This document shows positions 1 to 10,548 of a stretch of DNA of 64,000 nt, piece by piece (positions within the stretch are counted from its first letter, which is position 1; each line of letters begins with the position of its first letter). Below the pieces are notes generated by a model, which had not been told where the DNA came from, ran no database searches, and worked only from the letters and a program-made list of their open reading frames with translations. The position numbers and the translations under genes were made by a program. Source of the DNA: VRUE01 sp963703895 (GTDB lineage Bacteria > Actinomycetota > Thermoleophilia > Solirubrobacterales > 70-9). The stretch is taken from the NCBI GenBank assembly GCA_963703895.1, contig CAVPFX010000001.1, forward strand, positions 1-64,000. The letters are read 5' to 3'.

Positions 1-752
1 TCCTCGGCGTTGGTCGAGACGGCGACGAAGTGCTTGGCGACGGCGGACTCATCGCCACCGAGGCCGGCCAGCGACCACTCGCGGGCGCTGCGGGCGTTGG
101 TCATCGTCTCCAGCGTGGTGAAGGTCTTCGAGGAGATCACGAAGAGCGTCTCCTCGGGGTCGAGGTCACGGGTCGACTCGGCGAAGTCGGTGCCGTCGAC
201 GTTGGAGACGAAGCGGAAGGTCAGCTCGCGGCGCGAGTAGTGACGCAGCGCCTCGTAGGCCATTACCGGGCCGAGATCGGAGCCGCCGATGCCGACGTTG
301 ACGACGTTGCGGATCGGCTTGCCCGTGTGGCCGGTCCACTCGCCCGTGTGGACGCGCTCGACGAAGGCGGCCATGCGGTCGAGCGTCTCGTGCACCTCCT
401 TGACCACGTCGACGCCGTCGACGATCAGCGAGCGCCCGCGCGGCATCCGCAGCGCCACGTGGAGGACGGCGCGGTCCTCGGAGACGTTGATGTGCTCGCC
501 GGCGAACATCGCTTCGCGCCGCTCCTCGACCCCGCACTCCTTGGCCAGCTGGCCGAGCAGCATCACCGTCTCGTCGGTGATCCGGTTCTTGGAGAAATCG
601 AGGTGCAGGCCGGCGCCGTCGGCGACAAGGCGCTCGCCGCGCGCCGGGTCGTCTGCGAAGAGGTCGCGCAGATGCTGGCCCTCGATCTGGGCAAAGTGCT
701 TCTCCAGCGCCCCCCAAGCGGGCCGCTGCCTGAGACTCGGTCCGTCGCTCAT
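1..752 (-). CDS. pgi: Glucose-6-phosphate isomerase, N-terminal 250 residues (cut by window start)
   Basis: Interconverts glucose-6-phosphate and fructose-6-phosphate in the cytosol, linking glycolysis to the pentose phosphate genes next to it. The minus-strand frame from ATG at 752 begins MSDGPSLRQRPAWGALEKHF and contains the family landmarks HLDFSKNRI, NVGIGGSDLGPVMAYEAL and the sugar-phosphate loop VISSKTFTTLETMTNA. A strong ribosome binding site (AAGGAGGGG) lies just before the ATG. About half of the usual 540-550 residues are present; the rest lies beyond the window. It is the last gene of a minus-strand series tkt-tal-pgi, with a palindromic repeat between tal and pgi. Confidence 0.97.
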   Translation of the reverse strand, partial: MSDGPSLRQRPAWGALEKHFAQIEGQHLRDLFADDPARGERLVADGAGLHLDFSKNRITDETVMLLGQLAKECGVEERREAMFAGEHINVSEDRAVLHVALRMPRGRSLIVDGVDVVKEVHETLDRMAAFVERVHTGEWTGHTGKPIRNVVNVGIGGSDLGPVMAYEALRHYSRRELTFRFVSNVDGTDFAESTRDLDPEETLFVISSKTFTTLETMTNARSAREWSLAGLGGDESAVAKHFVAVSTNAE

Positions 753-760
753 CACCCCTC

Positions 761-809
761 CTTCCGGTGCGCTTTATGTATCCCTGGGGTGCAAAAGGCG
801 CACCGGAAG
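761..809. repeat. Palindromic intergenic repeat, family A, copy 1
   Basis: Inverted repeat with arms CTTCCGGTGCGC and GCGCACCGGAAG around a short loop. It fills the gap between the tal stop codon (811) and the pgi ribosome binding site. Two closely related copies occur at 26212-26260 and 44359-44405, each starting within 5 bp of a stop codon. It could act as a terminator or processing hairpin; there is no T-tract. Confidence 0.8.
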
Positions 810-810
810 C

Positions 811-1911
811 TCATGCCGTGGCCCCGGCCTGCGACTCGATCGTCTTCAGCATCTCGTCCCACGACTTGGCAAAGGCCTCCTTGCCCTCCTCCTGCAACCG
901 CTTGGCAAGCGCGCCGACGTCGATGCCCACATCGCCGAATTCCGCCAGCACCTTGTCGCAGTCGCCGCCGTCGGCGGGAATCGGCTCGCCGACCTCGCCG
1001 TGATCGGCAAAGGCGTGCAGGGTCGGCTCGGGCATCGTGTTGACCGTGAAGGGCGAGGCAAAGCCCTCGATGTAGAGGGTGTCGGAGGCATTGGGGTCCT
1101 TGGTGCCGGTGCTGGCCCAGAGCAGGCGCTGCGGCCGGGCGCCCTCGTTCATCAGCCGCTGCACGCGCGGCGAGTCGAGCAGCTCGCGGTAGGCACGGTA
1201 GGCCTGGAAGCCGATCGCCAGGCCGAGGCGGTTGTGCAGCTCGTCGGGAACCTCGCCGGAAACGGCGACGTCCCAGCGGCTCATGAAGATCGAGGCGACC
1301 GAGGCGATGTCGGCGCTGAGCCCGGCCTCGATCCGCCGCTCGATTCCCTTCATGTAGGCGTCGGCCGCGGCGAGGTACTGCTCCGCGTCGAACAGCAGCG
1401 TGACGTTGATCGGGATGCCGGCAAAGATCGACTCCTCGATCGCCGTCAGGCCGGCCTCGGTGCCCGGAATCTTGATGAAGAGGTTGTCGCGCTCCGCCTT
1501 GGCGTGCAGTTCGGCGGCCTCCTCGATCGTCGCTTCGGCGTCGTCGGCGATCAGCGGCGAGACCTCGAGCGAGCAGTAGCCGTCGAGGCCGCCGGTGCGC
1601 TCGTGGACGCCCCTGAAGAGGTTGGTTGCATCGCGCAGGTCGGCAAGCGCCAGCTCGAAGAAGATCCGCTCGGTGGGGGTGGCGCCAATTCCCTCCTCGG
1701 TTACGGCGCTGCCGCTCAGCTCGGCGATCTGCTCGTCATATGCATCGCCGCCCGAGATCGCCTTGTCGAAGATCGTCGGGTTGGAGGTGAGGCCGGTGAC
1801 CGAGAGCTCATCGATGTATCCCTTGAGAGTCCCATCGGCCAGCATCGTGCGGGTGATGTTGTCGAGCCAGAGGCTCTGGCCAATGTCGTGCAGCTTCGCG
1901 GTCGGCTTCAT
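811..1911 (-). CDS. tal: Transaldolase
   Basis: Transfers a dihydroxyacetone unit between sugar phosphates in the non-oxidative pentose phosphate pathway. The 366-residue product has the signature GLTSNPTIFDKAI near residues 40-52 and the Schiff-base lysine in NLFIKIPGTEAGL (about Lys147). Length matches the longer actinobacterial transaldolases, which often lie between tkt and pgi or zwf. The ATG at 1911 overlaps the tkt stop codon (ATGA), so the two are probably translationally coupled. Confidence 0.97.
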   Translation of the reverse strand: MKPTAKLHDIGQSLWLDNITRTMLADGTLKGYIDELSVTGLTSNPTIFDKAISGGDAYDEQIAELSGSAVTEEGIGATPTERIFFELALADLRDATNLFRGVHERTGGLDGYCSLEVSPLIADDAEATIEEAAELHAKAERDNLFIKIPGTEAGLTAIEESIFAGIPINVTLLFDAEQYLAAADAYMKGIERRIEAGLSADIASVASIFMSRWDVAVSGEVPDELHNRLGLAIGFQAYRAYRELLDSPRVQRLMNEGARPQRLLWASTGTKDPNASDTLYIEGFASPFTVNTMPEPTLHAFADHGEVGEPIPADGGDCDKVLAEFGDVGIDVGALAKRLQEEGKEAFAKSWDEMLKTIESQAGATA

Positions 1912-3956
1912 GAGAGCAGCTCCTTTGCGGCTTCGGCCACCTTGTCGGGGGTGAAGCCGAACTTGGTTTGAACGTCCTTCAGCGGCGCCGAAGTGCCAAA
2001 GGTGTGCATCCCGACCTTGACGCCGTCAGACCCAACGTAGCGATCCCAGCCCAGGGTCGAGGCCTCCTCGATCGAGACCCGGGCGGTGACGGCCGACGGC
2101 AGGACCTCCTCGCGGTAGGCGTCGTCCTGGCGATCGAAGAGCTCGCAGCAGGGCATGCTCACGACACGCGCGCGAACGCCCTCGCCCTTCAGCTCCTCAT
2201 AGGCCGCCAGCGCCAGCGCCACCTCGCTGCCGGTGGCGATCAGGATCACCTGCGGGTCACCACCCTCAGCGTCGGCGAGCACGTAGGCGCCGCGGTGCAA
2301 GCCCGCGGCCGGGGCGTACTTGGAGCGGTCGAAGACCGGCACGTTCTGGCGGGTGAGGATCAGGGCGACCGGCTGATGAGTGCGGTCGATCGCCGCTCGC
2401 CAGGCCTCGGCAACCTCGTTGGCGTCGGCGGGGCGGATCACGTCGAGGCCCGGGATCGCTCGCAGCGAGGCGAGCTGCTCGACCGGCTGGTGGGTCGGCC
2501 CGTCCTCACCGAGGCCGATCGAGTCGTGGGTGAAGAGGTGGATCACCGGCAGCTCCATCAGCGCCGAGAGGCGGATCGCCGGCCGCGCGTAATCGGAGAA
2601 GGTGAGGTAGGTCGACCAGAGCGGGCGCAGCTTGGAGAGCGAGAGTCCGTTGGAGATCGCCGCCGACTCATGCTCGCGGATGCCGAAGTGGAGCTGGCGG
2701 CCGGCGTAGGCCCCCGGCTCGAAGTCCTCGGCGCCGTCGAACTTGAGCCGCACCGAGGTCGAGTCGGTGAGGTCGGCGGAGCCGACCAGCAGCCAGGGCA
2801 GCCGCTCGCCGATCTCGTTCTCGACCTGCTGCGAGGCCTTACGGGTGGCGATCCCCTTCTCATCGGGATCGAAGCTGGGGATGCCGGCGTCCCAGCCGGC
2901 TGGCAGCTCGCGCCGCTGCTGCGCCTCGATCTCGGCGGCGAGATCGCCGTTCTCTCCCGCGTAGTCGCCGAGCAGCTTCTTCCATGCCGCCGAGAGCTCG
3001 GCGCCGCGCTTGCCGACCCCCTCGGCGAAGCACTCGCGCACCCCGTCGGGGACGAGGAACTGGGCGTCCTCGGGCCAGCCGTAGGCGCGCTTGGTCTCGC
3101 GCACCTCCTCCTCACCCAGCGGCTCGCCGTGGGCGGCCGAGGTGTCGACCTTGTGCGGCGAGCCGTAGCCAATGTGACTGTCGACGATGAGCAGCGTCGG
3201 CCGCTCCTCCTCGCCCTTGAACTCCTCGAAGGCGGTGGCGATCAGGTCGGTGTCGTTGGCGTCGCCGACGCGGGTGACGTTCCAGCCGTAGCCCATGAAG
3301 CGGGCGGCGACGTCGTCGTCGTAGGCGAGGTGGGTCTTGCCGTCGATCGTGATGTGGTTGTTGTCGTAGACCCAGCAGAGGTTGTCGAGCTTGAGGTGGC
3401 CGGCGATCGAGGCGGCTTCGTTGGAGACCCCCTCCATCAGGCAGCCATCGCCGGCGATCGCGTAGACGTCGAAGTCGAAGAGGTCGAAGCCGGGCCGGTT
3501 GTAACGGGCGCCCTGCCACTTGCCGGCGATCGCCATGCCGACCGAGGTGGCGACGCCCTGGCCGAGCGGGCCCGTGGTCGTCTCGACTCCCGAGGTCCAG
3601 CGGTACTCGGGGTGGCCGGGAGCGCGCGAGTCGAGCTGGCGGAAGCTCTCGATGTCTTTGAGCGAGACGGCGGGCTCGCCGACGATCTCGTAGTCGGGGT
3701 CGACCGCCTTGACGCCGGCGAGGTGAAGCAGCGAGTAGAGCAGCATCGAGGCGTGGCCAGCGGAGAGCACGAAGCGGTCGCGGCCAGGCCAGATCGGGTC
3801 GGCCGGGTCGAAGCGCAGGAAGCGCTGCCAGAGCGTGTAGGCGAGCGGCGCCAGCGCCATCGGCGTGCCCGGGTGGCCCGAGTTGGCCTTCTGGATCGCG
3901 TCGATCGAGAGGGTGCGGATCGTGTTGATCGCGAGTTGGTCGATGTCCCGGCTCAC
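1908..3956 (-). CDS. tkt: Transketolase
   Basis: Thiamine-diphosphate enzyme moving two-carbon units between ketoses and aldoses. The 682-residue protein is full length. It shows the N-terminal NSGHPGTPMALAPLAYTLW block, the cofactor-binding GDGCLMEGVSNEAAS...YDNN motif near residues 160-190, and the pyrimidine-domain segment THDSIGLGEDGPTHQPVEQ. It begins with MSRDIDQLAINTIRTLSIDA and overlaps tal by four bases. Together with tal and pgi downstream it forms a likely operon transcribed leftward; a very long hairpin separates it from the kinase gene upstream. Confidence 0.97.
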   Translation of the reverse strand: MSRDIDQLAINTIRTLSIDAIQKANSGHPGTPMALAPLAYTLWQRFLRFDPADPIWPGRDRFVLSAGHASMLLYSLLHLAGVKAVDPDYEIVGEPAVSLKDIESFRQLDSRAPGHPEYRWTSGVETTTGPLGQGVATSVGMAIAGKWQGARYNRPGFDLFDFDVYAIAGDGCLMEGVSNEAASIAGHLKLDNLCWVYDNNHITIDGKTHLAYDDDVAARFMGYGWNVTRVGDANDTDLIATAFEEFKGEEERPTLLIVDSHIGYGSPHKVDTSAAHGEPLGEEEVRETKRAYGWPEDAQFLVPDGVRECFAEGVGKRGAELSAAWKKLLGDYAGENGDLAAEIEAQQRRELPAGWDAGIPSFDPDEKGIATRKASQQVENEIGERLPWLLVGSADLTDSTSVRLKFDGAEDFEPGAYAGRQLHFGIREHESAAISNGLSLSKLRPLWSTYLTFSDYARPAIRLSALMELPVIHLFTHDSIGLGEDGPTHQPVEQLASLRAIPGLDVIRPADANEVAEAWRAAIDRTHQPVALILTRQNVPVFDRSKYAPAAGLHRGAYVLADAEGGDPQVILIATGSEVALALAAYEELKGEGVRARVVSMPCCELFDRQDDAYREEVLPSAVTARVSIEEASTLGWDRYVGSDGVKVGMHTFGTSAPLKDVQTKFGFTPDKVAEAAKELLS

Positions 3957-3988
3957 GTATCGATCCTATGAGACTGCCGTGACGGTGA

Positions 3989-4059
3989 GAGGCATCCGGG
4001 GGAGAGTCTCCGGGCCGGCCTTCGGCCGGGAGTTCCCGGAGACCCTCCCCGGATGCCTC
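3989..4059. terminator. Very long near-perfect hairpin between the kinase gene and tkt
   Basis: The outer arms start GAGGCATCCGGGG and end CCCCGGATGCCTC, and the inner stem is CCGGCC-TTCG-GGCCGG-like. In all, roughly 30 paired bases span 71 bp. It lies downstream of the kinase stop (4137) and upstream of the tkt start (3956), both on minus. A factor-independent terminator or insulator for the kinase transcript is the simplest reading; no U-tract follows. Confidence 0.65.
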
Positions 4060-4136
4060 CTTCCGACTCCATCCACGGAGCGATACGAAAGGCGCTCTGG
4101 CGCACAGCGCGTCGACCCGAGTCCCGGCGAGAGCTT

Positions 4137-5951
<1,815 letters not shown>

Positions 5952-5978
5952 GCGGCGGTTATATCGCCGCTCAACGAC

Positions 5979-6048
5979 GAAGGGCCCGCTCCGGTGGGAG
6001 CGGGCCCTTCGAGCTGGAGCCGGGGGGAGTCCGTGCAGAGCCCCCCGG
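5979..6048. terminator. Two consecutive GC hairpins between the TolB-like and kinase genes
   Basis: The first hairpin is perfect: GAAGGGCCCGCTCC (5979-5992), loop GGTG, GGAGCGGGCCCTTC (5997-6010). The second has CCGGGGGG (6020-6027) pairing with CCCCCCGG (6041-6048). Together they fill the gap between the stop of the TolB-like gene (6064) and the kinase start (5951), so that gene and the kinase are probably separate transcripts. Confidence 0.7.
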
Positions 6049-6063
6049 AGAACCGGATGGGAC

Positions 6064-7146
6064 TCAGCGCCGCACCGGCTGCCAGGTGATGACCGACCCG
6101 ATCGTCGTCGCGGTCGAGCCGCTTTCCAGCGCGAAGCCTTCGGCGAGCTGCGAGCTGCGGCGGCTGGCGACGTCGATCGCCGAGAGCGACTCGGCATCGT
6201 CGGTGGTAATGAAGGCGGCGACCTTGCGGCCGTCCGAAGCGAAGACCGAGTTGGTCGAGGAGCCGTCGGCGACCTCGCTCAGCTTGTGAGCGCGGGCCGG
6301 GCCGATCTTCTTCACCCAGAGGCCCTGATCGCGGCGGAAGAGCAGCAGCTGCGCTCCCGGCGCGACGTCTTCGACGAAGGACGAGCCGGCGCCGGCGACC
6401 TGCACTTTCACTTTGCTGCCGTTGCGCCGCATCGTGAAGATGTCGGCGTAAGCGCCGGGTCCTTCGCCGCTCTGGCCACGGCTGAAGACGATCCCACCCT
6501 GGAAGTAGCGGGGCGAGAACTCGTCGATGCGCGCGGTCCGGCTGAGCCGGGCGAGGCCGGCGCCGGAGGGACGCACCGAGTAGACGTCGTCGGCAAAGCC
6601 GCCGCCGGTTTCGGCGACGCTGCGGACGAAGACGATCGCTTTGCCGTCGGGCGAGAACGACGCTTCGTGCTCGTCGCCGGGGCTGGCAACCAGCGCGTGG
6701 GCGCTGCCGCCGAGATTGACCCGATAGAGATCGCGCGGACTGCCTTCGGCGGCGGCGCGCCGCTCGAAGATCACGTAGCGACCGTCGGGAGAGAACTGCG
6801 GGCGGCCGTCAACCTCGAGCCCGCTGGTCAGTTTGTGCTGGCCGGTACCGTCGGCGCGCATCGACCAGACGTCCCCGGCGCGGACGAAGGCGATCTTGCG
6901 CCCGTCGGCGGAGAAATCGGGTTCGCTGTCGGTCGGATCCTCGGTCAGCTGGTTGAGATGACCGTCCTTGGCGGCGTAGATGCCGCCTTCGGTTTTTTCG
7001 ACTTGGCCGCTGTCGGTTTTTTCGACGTTGAGGATCGCCCGTGAGAAGACCACGGCGCCCGAGTGGCCGGCTGCGGCGGCGCTCGCTACCGGCATCAGGG
7101 CGAGGGCGAGGACGGTGAGTAGGAACTTGATCGAACGGTTGAGCAT
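6064..7146 (-). CDS. Secreted TolB-like (PD40) beta-propeller protein
   Basis: The 360-residue product starts at ATG 7146 (MLNRSIKFLLTVLALALMPV) behind the ribosome binding site AAAGGGGAG. It has a clear signal peptide ending near ASAAAAG. The mature part carries PD40/WD40-like repeats: PDFSADGRKIAFVRAGDVW, PQFSPDGRYVIFERR and ASFSPDGKAIVFVRS. Such propellers bind ligands or proteins outside the membrane; no enzymatic motif is visible. It lies between an FHA-HTH gene and the membrane kinase, whose sensor domain is also a propeller. A functional link is an inference from position only. Confidence 0.8.
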   Translation of the reverse strand: MLNRSIKFLLTVLALALMPVASAAAAGHSGAVVFSRAILNVEKTDSGQVEKTEGGIYAAKDGHLNQLTEDPTDSEPDFSADGRKIAFVRAGDVWSMRADGTGQHKLTSGLEVDGRPQFSPDGRYVIFERRAAAEGSPRDLYRVNLGGSAHALVASPGDEHEASFSPDGKAIVFVRSVAETGGGFADDVYSVRPSGAGLARLSRTARIDEFSPRYFQGGIVFSRGQSGEGPGAYADIFTMRRNGSKVKVQVAGAGSSFVEDVAPGAQLLLFRRDQGLWVKKIGPARAHKLSEVADGSSTNSVFASDGRKVAAFITTDDAESLSAIDVASRRSSQLAEGFALESGSTATTIGSVITWQPVRR

Positions 7147-7257
7147 TGGACTCCCCTTTTCGGGTGGTTGCATTTGCACAACCGATGCTCGGCGCTGCGA
7201 GCGAGCCCGCCAACGACAGCGGCGTCACCGACCGGGCCAGCTTTGGCCCGGTCCGGG

Positions 7258-7842
7258 TCAGCGATCGAGGCCGAGCTCGATCACGCGGGCAGCGATCAGG
7301 CGCGGACGCTCGCGGCCCGACTCTCCCGGGACCTCGAGCTTGGCGGCGAGAGCGTCGAGTCGGCGCTGGGCGGTGCGCTCACTGACGTGCAGGACCTCGG
7401 CGATCTCGGCCCGGGTGGCGGGCCGGCCGGCGAAGGCACCCTCGTTGCGGTAGGGCGCTACGAGGGCAGCGGCGGTCACTCGCTCATCTGCGGTCAGCGC
7501 CACGCTGGGCCCGCTGGCGGCGACGGTGCCCCCAGCTCGACCGGGGACCGGGTCGGAGACTTCGAGCCGGTGGCCGCCGACGATCAGCGTGTCGCCGTCG
7601 CGCAGCCGGCGCGGCCGCTCCAGCGGCTCACCGTTGAGCGCGGTGCCGTTGCGGCTGTCGAGGTCGGTCGCCATCAGCACCCCACCGCGGTTCTCGATCT
7701 CGAGGTGATGCCAGGAGACGGCCTCGTCGTCAACCTGGATCCCGGCCTCCGGATCGCGCCCGATGACGGTGCGCTCGACCGAGAGCGCCACCGAACGCGG
7801 TGGCTCCCCACCCGGCCCGCTGATCCAGATTCGCGCGTCCAT
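7258..7842 (-). CDS. FHA-domain protein with C-terminal winged helix-turn-helix
   Basis: 194 residues. The N-terminal forkhead-associated domain (about residues 20-95) has the phosphothreonine-reading motifs VIGRDPEAGI, SWHHLEIE and DLDSRNGTALNG. Residues 115-185 look like a winged helix: TRAEIAEVLHVSERTAQRRLDALAAKL. This architecture suits a cytosolic DNA-binding effector that responds to Ser/Thr phosphorylation, and the kinase encoded two genes downstream is an obvious candidate partner. ATG at 7842 follows a palindromic repeat shared with the divergent rpiA gene. Confidence 0.85.
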   Translation of the reverse strand: MDARIWISGPGGEPPRSVALSVERTVIGRDPEAGIQVDDEAVSWHHLEIENRGGVLMATDLDSRNGTALNGEPLERPRRLRDGDTLIVGGHRLEVSDPVPGRAGGTVAASGPSVALTADERVTAAALVAPYRNEGAFAGRPATRAEIAEVLHVSERTAQRRLDALAAKLEVPGESGRERPRLIAARVIELGLDR

Positions 7843-7864
7843 CCAGCCGCGAGCATAGATCTAC

Positions 7865-7915
7865 CGAACTGCATCAACTTTTCCACCTGCCAGATAGACA
7901 AGTTGATGCAGTTCG
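7865..7915. repeat. Palindromic intergenic repeat, family B, copy 1
   Basis: Perfect 16-bp arms CGAACTGCATCAACTT and AAGTTGATGCAGTTCG separated by 19 bp containing TCCACCTG and ATAGA. It lies between the divergent FHA-HTH and rpiA starts, so it could be read by a regulator of either gene. A second copy at 27484-27532 sits at a convergent gene end, which argues for a dispersed repeat rather than a dedicated operator. Confidence 0.8.
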
Positions 7916-7943
7916 CCGGGGGGCGGGAATAGAGTGGCGCGCC

Positions 7944-8594
7944 GTGAGCGAGGCGGACGCCGAGAAGCGGATCGCGGCCGAGGCCGCGGCGGAGCTGGTC
8001 GAGGACGGGATGACCGTTGGCCTGGGCACCGGGTCGACCGTCGCCCACCTGCTGCCGGCGATCGCCGCCCGCGGCGTCGGCGGGATCCGTTGCGTCGCCA
8101 CCTCGGTCGCCACCGAGGAACAGGCGCGCGGGCTGGGCATCCCGGTCGAGGAGTTCAGCCAGCTGCAGCGGCTCGACATCGCGATCGACGGCACCGACCA
8201 AGTGACGCCCGACGGCTGGCTGATCAAGGGGGGCGGCGGAGCCCACCTGCGCGAGAAGATCGTCGCGGCGGCGGCCGAGCGCTTCGTCGTCATCGCCGAC
8301 TCGAGCAAGCCGGTCGACCGCCTCAGTGCCCCGGTACCGCTCGAGCTCTTCTCCTTCGGCATCGCCTCGACCCTGGAGCGGCTCGGCTCGGCGGTCGCGC
8401 TGCGCGACGTGCCGCGCAGTCCAGATGACGGAGTGATCGCCGACTACAGCGGTGAGATTGGTGACCCGGCGGAGCTTGCCGCCCAGCTCGAGGCCGATCC
8501 TGGCGTTGCCGCCCACGGCCTTTTCCCGCCGGATATGGTGAGCGCGGTGCTGGTTGGGGCCGAGGGCACCGTCAAAAGCTTGTCCCTGAGCTGA
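7944..8594 (+). CDS. rpiA: Ribose-5-phosphate isomerase A
   Basis: Interconverts ribose-5-phosphate and ribulose-5-phosphate. The 216-residue product starts at GTG 7944 and has the family motifs GLGTGSTVAHLLPAI (phosphate loop), AIDGTDQV (usually DGADEV) and KGGGGAHLREKIVA with the catalytic Glu and Lys region. The substitution within the DGADE motif keeps both aspartates. It stands among the other pentose phosphate genes but has its own promoter region, divergent from the FHA-HTH gene, and is followed 14 bp later by the FAD oxidase. Confidence 0.95.
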   Translation: MSEADAEKRIAAEAAAELVEDGMTVGLGTGSTVAHLLPAIAARGVGGIRCVATSVATEEQARGLGIPVEEFSQLQRLDIAIDGTDQVTPDGWLIKGGGGAHLREKIVAAAAERFVVIADSSKPVDRLSAPVPLELFSFGIASTLERLGSAVALRDVPRSPDDGVIADYSGEIGDPAELAAQLEADPGVAAHGLFPPDMVSAVLVGAEGTVKSLSLS

Positions 8595-8608
8595 TCCGAG
8601 GAGACCAG

Positions 8609-9973
8609 ATGAGTGACTTCACCGGGCTGGCCATCGCCGGCCGCGTTGCAACACCGAGCGATGCCGACTGGGACGAGGTGCGCCTCGCCTGGAACCTGAC
8701 CGCCGATCAGCGCCCGGAGGCCGTCGTCTTCGCCGAGAGCGCCGACGACATCGCCAAGACGGTCCGCTTCGCCGCCGACAACGAGCTCAAGGTCACGGGG
8801 CAGGGAACCGGCCACGGCGCGGCGGCACTGGCGCCGCTCGAGGGCTCGGTCCTGATCAAGACCGAGCGCATGCGGGGGATCGAGGTCGATCCCGAGGCGC
8901 AGACAGCGCGGGTCGAGGCCGGCGTCCTCGTCGCCGAGCTGAGCAGCGCCGCGGGAGCGCACGGGCTGAGCTCGATGCCGGGCTCCTCGCCCGACGTCGG
9001 CGTTACCGGCTACACCCTCGGCGGTGGCCTCAGCTGGCTCGGCCGGCGCTACGGCTTCGCCTGCAACCGCGTGCAGGCGATCGAGCTGGTCAGCGCCGAT
9101 GGCGAGCAGCGCACGGTCGATGCCGAGAACGAGCCCGACCTCTTCTGGGCGCTGCGCGGCGGTGGCGGTGGCTACGCGATCGTCACGGCGCTGCAACTGC
9201 GCCTGATCCCGATCGCGGAGATCTACGCCGGTGCCCTCGTCTTCCCCGCCGAGCTCGGCGCCGAGGCGGTGCGGGCCTACCGCGACTGGGCCGCCGGCGT
9301 CTCCGACGACGTCACCTCCGTGGTCCGCTTCGTCACCCCGCCCCCGATCCCCGACGTCCCCGAGCCGATCCGCGGGCGGCCACTGCTGACGATCGACGGC
9401 GCCTGCATCGGCGACCAGGCCACGGGCGAAGAGATCGTCGCGCCGCTGCGCGAGCTGGGCGAGACGATCATGGACACCTGGGGGCAGATCCCCGCCGAGG
9501 GCCTCTGCCGCATCCACATGGACCCGGAGAACCCGGTGCCGGGGGTCGGCGAGGGAATGACGATCCGCGAGCTTCCGGACGAGGCGATCGACGCCTTTGT
9601 CAGCGTGGCCGGACCGGACTCGGGCTCGCCGATGCTGCTCAGCGAGCTGCGCCACATCGGCGGCGCGCTGGGCCGCCCGGACCCCGACGGCGGCGCCCTC
9701 ACCCACCTCGAGACCGAGTTCGTCATGTACAGCGTCGGCATGCCGATGACCCCTGAGCTGGGGGCGGCGATCCCCCAGCACCTGGCCAAGATCGAGCAGA
9801 CGATGCAGCCCTGGGCCGGTGAGGGCTCCTACTACAACTTCACCGAACGCTCCTGCGACGCCGACGCGATCCTCCCCGCCGACGTCTGCGCCCGCCTCGC
9901 CGAGGTCAAGCGCCAGTGGGACCCCGACGGCATGATCGTCGCCAACCACTCGGTATCGCTGGAGACCGCTTAG
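8609..9973 (+). CDS. FAD-linked oxidase with BBE domain (berberine-bridge/6-hydroxynicotine-oxidase type)
   Basis: 454-residue flavoprotein oxidase, substrate unknown. The PCMH-type FAD domain shows GQGTGHGAAALAPLEG, where the His is the usual covalent FAD ligand. It also shows SSPDVGVTGYTLGGGLSWLGRRYG and DLFWALRGGGGGYAIVTAL. The C-terminus YYNFTERSC...RLAEVKRQWDPDGM is a typical BBE domain, though the second (Cys) FAD-attachment motif is not obvious. It follows rpiA by 14 bp and is probably cotranscribed. Its stop overlaps the convergent nucleotidyltransferase gene. Confidence 0.9.
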   Translation: MSDFTGLAIAGRVATPSDADWDEVRLAWNLTADQRPEAVVFAESADDIAKTVRFAADNELKVTGQGTGHGAAALAPLEGSVLIKTERMRGIEVDPEAQTARVEAGVLVAELSSAAGAHGLSSMPGSSPDVGVTGYTLGGGLSWLGRRYGFACNRVQAIELVSADGEQRTVDAENEPDLFWALRGGGGGYAIVTALQLRLIPIAEIYAGALVFPAELGAEAVRAYRDWAAGVSDDVTSVVRFVTPPPIPDVPEPIRGRPLLTIDGACIGDQATGEEIVAPLRELGETIMDTWGQIPAEGLCRIHMDPENPVPGVGEGMTIRELPDEAIDAFVSVAGPDSGSPMLLSELRHIGGALGRPDPDGGALTHLETEFVMYSVGMPMTPELGAAIPQHLAKIEQTMQPWAGEGSYYNFTERSCDADAILPADVCARLAEVKRQWDPDGMIVANHSVSLETA

Positions 9974-10539
9974 GGCCGCAGGCTGCGGCGGGATCCAACG
10001 TAGAGCGGAATCAGGCTCTCCAGCCGCTCCACAGCCGGATCGTCGGGACCGACGAGGTCGGCGATCGTCGCTGCGGCAACGTCAATGTCCTCGGGCGTCG
10101 CCTGGGCGATCGCCTCCATGTCCGCCCAATCCTTCGTGCGGTCGAAGAAGGCCTTGAAGATCGCCAGCGATGCGCAGTCCAGCACTGGAATCTCGCGGCC
10201 GGCGAGCGGCACCCAGACAACGGCCGAAGCCACCGCCTGGTGCAGAGGGATGTTGTTGAGGAAGACGTCGACCGGCGTGCCCCCCCAGTCGAGCCTTGCT
10301 TGGCCATCGCGCTCAACCTTCGCGATGTCCTCCTGACTCACCGTCACACCAACCGGCATATGCGCAAGCGTCGGCCCAGCCTTGGCCGCATCGACAAAGA
10401 TGTTCACGTCCAGGTCCCGCGTGCCGCGAGGCTCCTCAACGCAGTAGGCGAGGGCGATCGCGCCGCCGAACGCATGGGGAACGCTGGCCTCGTTCAGCGA
10501 GTCGTGAATGGCGAAGAGCTTGTCGACCAGCTCGCTCAC
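9970..10539 (-). CDS. Nucleotidyltransferase-fold protein paired with an XRE regulator (toxin-antitoxin-like)
   Basis: 189 residues. The N-terminus contains a nucleotidyltransferase-like motif, HAFGGAIALAYC...GTRDLDVNIFV, resembling the G-G/S...D-x-D active site of the MNT/AbiEii superfamily. The remainder is helical. The gene starts 9 bp after the XRE-type gene on the same strand. Known HTH/nucleotidyltransferase pairs act as toxin-antitoxin modules in which the transferase AMPylates or nucleotidylates a target, but the activity here is inferred from the fold only. The stop codon overlaps that of the convergent FAD oxidase. Confidence 0.65.
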   Translation of the reverse strand: MSELVDKLFAIHDSLNEASVPHAFGGAIALAYCVEEPRGTRDLDVNIFVDAAKAGPTLAHMPVGVTVSQEDIAKVERDGQARLDWGGTPVDVFLNNIPLHQAVASAVVWVPLAGREIPVLDCASLAIFKAFFDRTKDWADMEAIAQATPEDIDVAAATIADLVGPDDPAVERLESLIPLYVGSRRSLRP

Positions 10540-10548
10540 GCCACGGAC

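Noticed and set aside
1968..3971. A 667-codon open frame antisense to tkt
   Set aside because: It is the exact shadow of a well-conserved tkt. GC-rich third positions keep the opposite strand open; no motif or ribosome binding site supports it.
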